The position numbers and the translations under genes are program-made. The notes under the pieces are model-generated. The model searched no databases, was not told the origin of the DNA, and worked only from the letters and a program-made list of their open reading frames with translations. Positions 6,591 through 7,077 of a DNA stretch of 7,077 bases are shown here, piece by piece. Numbering within the stretch: position 1 is the first letter of the stretch; each line of letters begins with the position of its first letter. This DNA comes from JABMMZ01 sp964600345 (lineage in GTDB: Bacteria > Bacteroidota > Bacteroidia > NS11-12g > UBA955), in the NCBI GenBank assembly GCA_964600345.1, contig CAZRKA010000166.1:1-7077 (forward strand), written 5' to 3'.

Positions 6591-7077
6591 ATGAATATAT
6601 CAAGCCGTGCTATTTTTTCACTTATAATATTTTGTTTAAACACCATAAACGGACAAAACGTTGCCCGGGAGGAAACAAGGGTTATCAACTGGATAAACGG
6701 CTTTAATCAGGATTATCCCGTATCATCTGATTATCAACTTGCAGCGCATAGTTTTAACGGCATAATTCTGCCCTCTGTATCTGAAAACTTCAAGACCTCA
6801 GGCAAATCTTCGCTGGAGTTTTACGATATGGAATATAAACCCCTCGAAGGATTTTCCGAATTCAGCAGAAATAAGCTGGCAGGACTCAGGGGACAGGTTG
6901 CGCCTCAGGTATGGCACAGTCTTGAAGGAAATCAGGGTTATACCGGTTTTTATCTCTGTCCGTTTAAAGAGGAAAATGGCCGCTTCTACAAACTGATTAG
7001 TTTCAAATTCAGGGTGATGGATGGCAAAGCCTTTGCAACTCCCGGTGCAGGTTCGCTTGCTAAAAGAGCATTAGATA
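6591..7077 (+). CDS. porU: Probable T9SS sortase PorU, N-terminal part (cut by window end)
   Basis: Only 162 residues are visible; the frame is open to the last base. PorU is the surface-exposed gingipain-type protease that removes the C-terminal signal from T9SS substrates and, in P. gingivalis, attaches them to anionic lipopolysaccharide. The first ~21 residues form a Sec signal peptide (hydrophobic AIFSLIIFCL, cleavage near INGQ). The remainder resembles the divergent PorU N-terminal region: a GYTGFYLCPFKEENGRFYKLISFKFRV block, in which a Pro-Phe is followed by a KL-(I/L)-SF strand. In the family this precedes a 'SVL-x-SG-x-WYKI' segment, which would begin just beyond the window. The catalytic C25 peptidase domain is not included, so the call rests on weak N-terminal similarity plus the divergent PorP/SprF and gldJ genes. 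In F. johnsoniae, porU, porV and gldJ lie side by side. The ATG at 6591 is the only sensible start. Confidence 0.7.
   Translation, partial: MNISSRAIFSLIIFCLNTINGQNVAREETRVINWINGFNQDYPVSSDYQLAAHSFNGIILPSVSENFKTSGKSSLEFYDMEYKPLEGFSEFSRNKLAGLRGQVAPQVWHSLEGNQGYTGFYLCPFKEENGRFYKLISFKFRVMDGKAFATPGAGSLAKRALD

Noticed and set aside
1..7077. Mobile element, CRISPR array, phage gene, toxin-antitoxin or tRNA/rRNA gene
   Set aside because: No terminal inverted repeats, spaced repeats, integrase/transposase motifs, small paired genes or tRNA-like cloverleaf were seen; the window is densely packed with core genes.

Overview
The window is a piece of a Bacteroidota chromosome (phylum formerly called Bacteroidetes). 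The evidence is three type IX secretion system (T9SS) proteins found only in that phylum (a PorP/SprF-family barrel, a GldJ-type lipoprotein and the start of a PorU-type sortase), TAnnTTTG-type promoter boxes, and starts without clear Shine-Dalgarno sequences. I cannot place it below phylum. Almost every base is coding. I see no insertion sequence, phage gene, tRNA, rRNA or CRISPR array.

Layout: (1) 1-2560, plus strand, is an operon-like pair. It holds the last ~438 codons of uvrC (nucleotide excision repair endonuclease, 5' end outside the window), then a pabB-type chorismate-using synthase whose start codon lies inside the end of uvrC. (2) 2574-3818, minus strand, is a DEAD-box RNA helicase, convergent with pabB across a 13-base gap. 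(3) 3819-3885 is a short gap holding a strong intrinsic terminator that ends the leftward gldJ transcript just ahead of the helicase start. (4) 3886-6460, minus strand, carries a PorP/SprF-family outer-membrane protein gene followed by gldJ. (5) 6461-6590 is an AT-rich divergent promoter region with one Bacteroidota -7 box on each strand. (6) 6591-7077, plus strand, is the start of a secreted protein best read as PorU, cut by the window edge.

The right half is therefore a divergent T9SS/gliding locus: sortase one way, barrel plus lipoprotein the other. PorU is the sortase/signal peptidase acting on exported substrates at the cell surface. PorP/SprF proteins belong to the outer-membrane assembly that interacts with substrates and the periplasmic ring. 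GldJ is an outer-membrane lipoprotein needed for GldK stability and motility in gliding members. The left half is housekeeping (DNA repair, folate precursor synthesis, RNA remodelling). I do not see a wholly undescribed system. The points most worth a second look are the compact divergent T9SS promoter with an almost leaderless porU, the loss of both catalytic cysteines in the FGE-like fold of GldJ, and the terminator squeezed into the helicase leader.
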